6,375 bases of DNA, taken from S012-109 sp964425105. Its GTDB lineage: Bacteria; Pseudomonadota; Gammaproteobacteria; SZUA-140. Location of the stretch: NCBI GenBank assembly GCA_964425105.1, contig CAYRLE010000106.1, positions 1-6,375 of the forward strand, given 5' to 3'. The translations under genes were made by a program, and so were the position numbers. Below are positions 5,731 through 6,375 of the stretch, piece after piece (the stretch's first letter is position 1; every line of letters begins with the position of its first letter). The notes beneath the pieces are model-generated. The model made no database searches and was not told the origin of the DNA. It worked only from the letters and a program-made list of their open reading frames with translations.

Positions 5731-6037
5731 CGGGTTTGCCGGTCTTCCTGGCGCGCAGGATGGACAGCGGCATGAAGCGCATGTTGAGCAGGTCCAGCAG
5801 CAGCCACACCGGGATGAGATAGAGCAGCGGTTCCCAGCTGTGATCCATGTAGGCCCAGAAGCCGAACCAGGCGAAGGCCCAGACGTAGAGCGTATAGCTG
5901 GCCGCCATCACCCACGGTTGGCCGCACAGGCGGGCGCCGCACTGTGGGCAGTGGATCACCCGCCAGATGCCCGCCTTGTACTTGTCCTTGGCGGGAATGC
6001 ATTCCTCTTTACACTTGGGGCACTTGTAGGGCTTCAT
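5720..6037 (-). CDS. Small membrane protein with CxxC-x20-CxxC zinc ribbon
   Basis: A 105-residue protein. The N-terminal part carries C6-P-K-C9 and C30-P-Q-C33, exactly 20 residues apart, a probable zinc ribbon; extra Cys13 and Cys38 lie nearby. Two hydrophobic segments follow: about residues 42-64 (WVMAASYTLYVWAFAWFGFWAY) and about 69-86 (EPLLYLIPVWLLLDLLNM), separated by a short charged loop. A basic tail (RARKTGKPDKS) ends the protein. The CxxC-x20-CxxC spacing and trailing membrane helices resemble the cxxc_20_cxxc type of putative zinc-finger proteins (TIGR04104 by recollection), whose function is unknown. The short hairpin and basic tail suggest both ends face the cytoplasm. It is the first gene of the unit with the sugar kinase; the gap is 6 bp and both are in the same frame. 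The ATG at 6037 lacks a clear Shine-Dalgarno. Confidence 0.82.
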   Translation of the reverse strand: MKPYKCPKCKEECIPAKDKYKAGIWRVIHCPQCGARLCGQPWVMAASYTLYVWAFAWFGFWAYMDHSWEPLLYLIPVWLLLDLLNMRFMPLSILRARKTGKPDKS

Positions 6038-6071
6038 GGCTGGAATCGGGCTGCGATGGTTAGGGAGTGGT

Positions 6072-6099
6072 ATTATCTTAGCGGCTGAAGTGGATTCAT
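6072..6099 (-). promoter_or_regulatory. Candidate promoter of the zinc-ribbon/kinase/pentapeptide unit
   Basis: On the minus strand GATAAT (6077-6072) is a good -10 with 5 of 6 matches. The best -35 at 16 bp, ATGAAT (6099-6094), matches only 3 of 6. The start would be near 6065, about 28 nt before the ATG at 6037. The AT-rich island also reads TATTAT on the plus strand and could serve the divergent lipoprotein gene. Confidence 0.35.
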
Positions 6100-6119
6100 G
6101 CCAGGATGGTTGCCGCCAC

Positions 6120-6147
6120 TCCCGTGGGAGATGGTGGTGTCACGGGA
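6120..6147 (+). promoter_or_regulatory. Inverted repeat in the leader of the ankyrin lipoprotein gene
   Basis: TCCCGTG (6120-6126) and CACGGGA (6141-6147) are perfect complements with a 14-nt loop and lie 23-50 bp upstream of the ATG at 6170. The left arm can also pair locally (CTCCC-GT-GGGAG), so two folds compete. There is no U-tract, so it is not a typical intrinsic terminator. It could be an operator or an mRNA leader hairpin; the role is unknown. Confidence 0.35.
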
Positions 6148-6169
6148 ACAAACAGCGAATACAGGTGTG

Positions 6170-6375
6170 ATGTTGAAAAAAGAGATCTTTGCGTTGCTGC
6201 TGGTGTTGGCAGCACTGGCCGGTTGTGATAACAATACCCCCCTGATGACCGAGGTCATGCATGAAAATGTCAGCACTGCCAAGGAGATGCTGGCCAAGGG
6301 CGTGGATGTGGACGAACGCAACAACTATGGCTGGACGGCGCTGATGCATGCCGCGCGCATCGGCAACCGGGAACT
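6170..6375 (+). CDS. Ankyrin-repeat lipoprotein, partial (runs off window)
   Basis: The first 68 codons are present. Residues 1-19 are a lipoprotein signal: K-K-E, a hydrophobic core IFALLLVLAAL and lipobox L16-A-G-C19, so Cys19 should be lipidated. D20-N21 follows the Cys; in E. coli Asp at +2 with Asn at +3 acts as a Lol-avoidance signal, predicting retention in the inner membrane facing the periplasm. The mature part shows ankyrin-like repeats: AKEMLAKGVDVDERNNYGWTALMHAARIGNRE contains the end of one repeat (xLLxxGAdvn-like) and the G-x-TAL-x-x-A-A start of the next. Such proteins usually bind partner proteins; the partner is unknown. The ATG at 6170 gives a normal signal peptide and has AGG at 6163-6165; an in-frame GTG at 6167 and ATG at 6131 are alternatives, the latter adding a polar 13-residue extension that fits poorly. 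Confidence 0.85.
   Translation, partial: MLKKEIFALLLVLAALAGCDNNTPLMTEVMHENVSTAKEMLAKGVDVDERNNYGWTALMHAARIGNRE

Noticed and set aside
6131..6169. An N-terminal extension of the ankyrin lipoprotein starting at ATG 6131
   Set aside because: GGGAG directly abuts this ATG with no usable spacing, the added residues are polar, and it overlaps the inverted repeat. The ATG at 6170 yields a normal lipoprotein signal.

Overview
The window reads as a GC-rich, gene-dense piece of a gammaproteobacterial draft genome. The best taxonomic clue is a UvrD helicase that matches the E. coli protein almost motif by motif from its first residue. NnrS, a periplasmic rhodanese and a short GGGGTCAGACTCGATTG-type repeat would suit an environmental denitrifying or sulfur-oxidising lineage, for example around Chromatiales. 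That placement is inference; no rRNA or marker phylogeny is available here.

Layout, left to right. (1) Positions 1-235, minus strand: the N-terminal part of an unrecognised secreted or membrane-anchored protein. (2) Positions 236-381: a divergent intergenic region with a good minus-strand promoter and weak operator-like sites. (3) Positions 382-1581, plus strand: NnrS, a polytopic haem/copper membrane protein of the nitric-oxide response. (4) Positions 1582-1713: a repeat-like tag followed by exactly 100 Ns, a scaffold gap that probably hides a small mobile element. (5) Positions 1714-3855, minus strand: uvrD, complete except for about nine C-terminal codons lost in the gap. (6) Positions 3948-4457, plus strand: a secreted single-domain rhodanese, divergent from uvrD. 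(7) Positions 4470-6037, minus strand: a tight three-gene unit, in transcription order a CxxC-x20-CxxC zinc-ribbon membrane protein, a ketohexokinase-like PfkB sugar kinase and a pentapeptide-repeat protein. (8) Positions 6170-6375, plus strand: the start of an ankyrin-repeat lipoprotein that runs off the window.

How the genes work together. NnrS (NO stress), UvrD (DNA repair), the rhodanese (sulfane sulfur) and the ankyrin lipoprotein (unknown) look like independent neighbours. The only convincing operon is the zinc ribbon, kinase and pentapeptide set: the first junction is 6 bp and the second is a 4-bp ATGA overlap. This trio is the best candidate for something undescribed, because the kinase carries signatures remembered from animal fructokinase (KHK) and its partners have no known role in sugar metabolism. 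No tRNA, rRNA, CRISPR array or convincing intrinsic terminator was seen, and no gene-free stretch exceeds 300 bp.
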